64,000 nt of DNA from Trissonchulus latispiculum. Its lineage: Eukaryota > Nematoda > Enoplea > Enoplida > Ironidae. This document shows, piece after piece, positions 62,869 through 64,000 of this stretch (the first letter of the stretch is position 1; the number at the start of each line of letters is the position of its first letter). The stretch covers positions 62,001 to 126,000 of the forward strand of contig JASAND010026807.1 of NCBI GenBank assembly GCA_030248195.1, in the 5' to 3' direction. The notes under the pieces are model-generated. The model saw only the letters and a list, made by a program, of their open reading frames with translations, had not been told where the DNA came from and did not search any database. The translations under genes were made by a program, and so were the position numbers.

Positions 62869-64000
62869 TCATATTGCGTAGTCGAAGAAAGGTGTTCGAT
62901 TATAGTCTATAGATATGAGTTTATCAAATTCACCGTATATAATGATTTCAACACCCTGTGGATAACTTGTAGCACTCAACGCTTTACTAAGTTCCATCCT
63001 AAGAGAGACGTCTCCCTCTCGAATTAACTGCATGGCGCCGGTGTCGGTGTTATCCGGGGTGAGATCAAAGGCGAAGAAAGCGTTACCATCTTTGAAATCT
63101 GTGTATCTGATATAACACCCCTTGTCATCCCCAGCCATATCGAGAGTTTCAAAAAGGAAAACAAAAGGGAAAGTGTACCCCCTAGGTTTTGAGAAATCAA
63201 TTTTCATGGGTTGTCTTAGGAATGCATTCATCCCCACATTTTAAACTAATTTCGGTAATGTTAATGGTTTCCAGGGTCAGGGGATCGGCTGTCAAAGAAC
63301 CGTTAAACGCCTCAGATTTGACTACACCGATAATCACCTTTCTAGGAAGTTGCCCAGTGAATATAGAATTTTCGACAATAGTTTGTATGCCTACGCTCAG
63401 GTGTCGTGCAACTACCTTCGTTCGTCTGATTGGGTACTTTTCAGTGTACCCTTGGGAGAGAATATTTTCAATAGCTAGGGACATAGAGTTTTGGCACTTA
63501 ACCTTCCTTACGTACCAGCGCATGCCCTTAACCTTAACTTGGCTGCTTCCCTGAGAACTGAGACAGAACTCATCGGGATTTCGGCGCAACTCAATTGTCA
63601 GCTGACAGTCGCTTAGAAGGTACTTTTCTTGCTTAAATAGATCGCAGTGGATCGGTGCTGTAGATTCAGCGGATTTTGTAGCAACCCAGGTGCCTCGTGT
63701 ACCAGAATCGAACTCACATCCGGCAGCCTGCAAGTGACTTTCTTTTGCATTGCAAGAGTAGTTTAGCATAGTTTCAACGTAAGCTTGGTAGGCGTAGTGG
63801 GGCCCCGAATTGTAGATTTCCTTACCTGAAAGTTTGACTATGCAGCGCTGGAAAAATGTTTTGTCGAAAAGGTTAATGGGAGTTCCAGCATCTCCTTCAA
63901 TTTTAACCCTGAGATAGAGGTAATTTTTGTTTAAATCAAGCATCAGAATCTTTAGGAACGTTGAAATGGTAAGGCCCTGATTCTGTAATTGGATTTTGGG
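62869..64000 (-). pseudogene. Polinton (Maverick)-type jelly-roll capsid protein, frameshifted, runs off right edge
   Basis: The main frame 63943-63197 and the next frame 63237-62869 together give about 360 residues matching the invertebrate capsid family often annotated as F54H12.2-like. Landmarks: DLNKNYLYLRVKIEG, MRWYVRKVK, EKYPIRRTKV, FTGQLPRKVIIGVV, AFNGSL, and in the second frame FFAFDLTPD. Further N-terminal sequence continues to the window end in a third frame (shift near 63950). So two frameshifts, at about 63950 and 63200, break the gene. In Polintons this protein is thought to build icosahedral particles. No ATPase, protease, integrase or polymerase is seen on this side; they may lie to the right. 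Confidence 0.82.

Noticed and set aside
1..64000. CRISPR array, bacterial operon or phage features
   Set aside because: Introns, SINEs, LINEs and sparse genes show eukaryotic DNA; tandem repeats found lack the spacer structure.

Overview
The window is animal-type (metazoan, probably invertebrate) nuclear DNA: AT-rich, sparse in genes, GT-AG introns, and packed with eukaryotic transposable elements. I see no operons, ribosome binding sites, CRISPR array or rRNA. The species cannot be named from the sequence alone.

Layout. 1-3.8 kb: minus-strand copy of an LTR retrotransposon (5' LTR, primer site and a broken Gag frame running off the left edge). 3.8-8.2 kb: host DNA with a 720-bp palindromic TTAA element, small MITEs and a small cysteine-rich secreted or GPI-anchored protein frame with one frameshift. 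8.3-16.1 kb: a hAT-like nonautonomous DNA element split by a young, complete, gag-only LTR retrotransposon of the same family as the first. 16.2-19.7 kb: tRNA-derived SINEs, tandem repeats, an LTR relic and a duplicated last exon of a secreted-protein gene. 20-25 kb: a decayed ORF and two foldback-type elements. 25-26.7 kb: an interspersed repeat followed by an SGNH-hydrolase-like gene relic. 27.1 kb: a first coding exon. 28-31.9 kb: Polinton-polymerase-like relic, SINEs and MITEs. 31.9-38.2 kb: the best host gene, four exons with matching phases encoding a 198-aa secreted protein; its introns hold a LINE, a TTAA element and MITEs. 39.5-45.6 kb: decayed RPA1-like and PIF1-helicase-like genes on the minus strand, with an inverted duplication around a palindrome. 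46-51 kb: foldback elements, two copies of an unrecognised gene family and a Tribbles-like pseudokinase relic. 52.8-56.1 kb: minisatellite and a second block of the interspersed repeat, again followed by SGNH relics. 57.6-61 kb: a decayed element encoding an SGNH-like protein, an acidic tail and a tyrosine-recombinase-like protein. 61.3-64 kb: a minus-strand virus-like cluster with three small ORFs (one RING-H2) downstream of a frameshifted Polinton (Maverick)-type capsid gene that runs off the right edge.

How it fits together. Almost everything is mobile DNA in several age layers, visible as nested insertions with target duplications. The most informative points are the gag-only LTR element with LTRs differing at one site, the repeated association of one tandem repeat with SGNH/tyrosine-recombinase genes, the capsid/RING cluster with a duplicated stem-loop block, and a four-exon secreted gene whose last exon is duplicated about 19 kb away. 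Many ORFs are broken by single-base shifts, several in long G/C runs, so some damage may be assembly error rather than decay.
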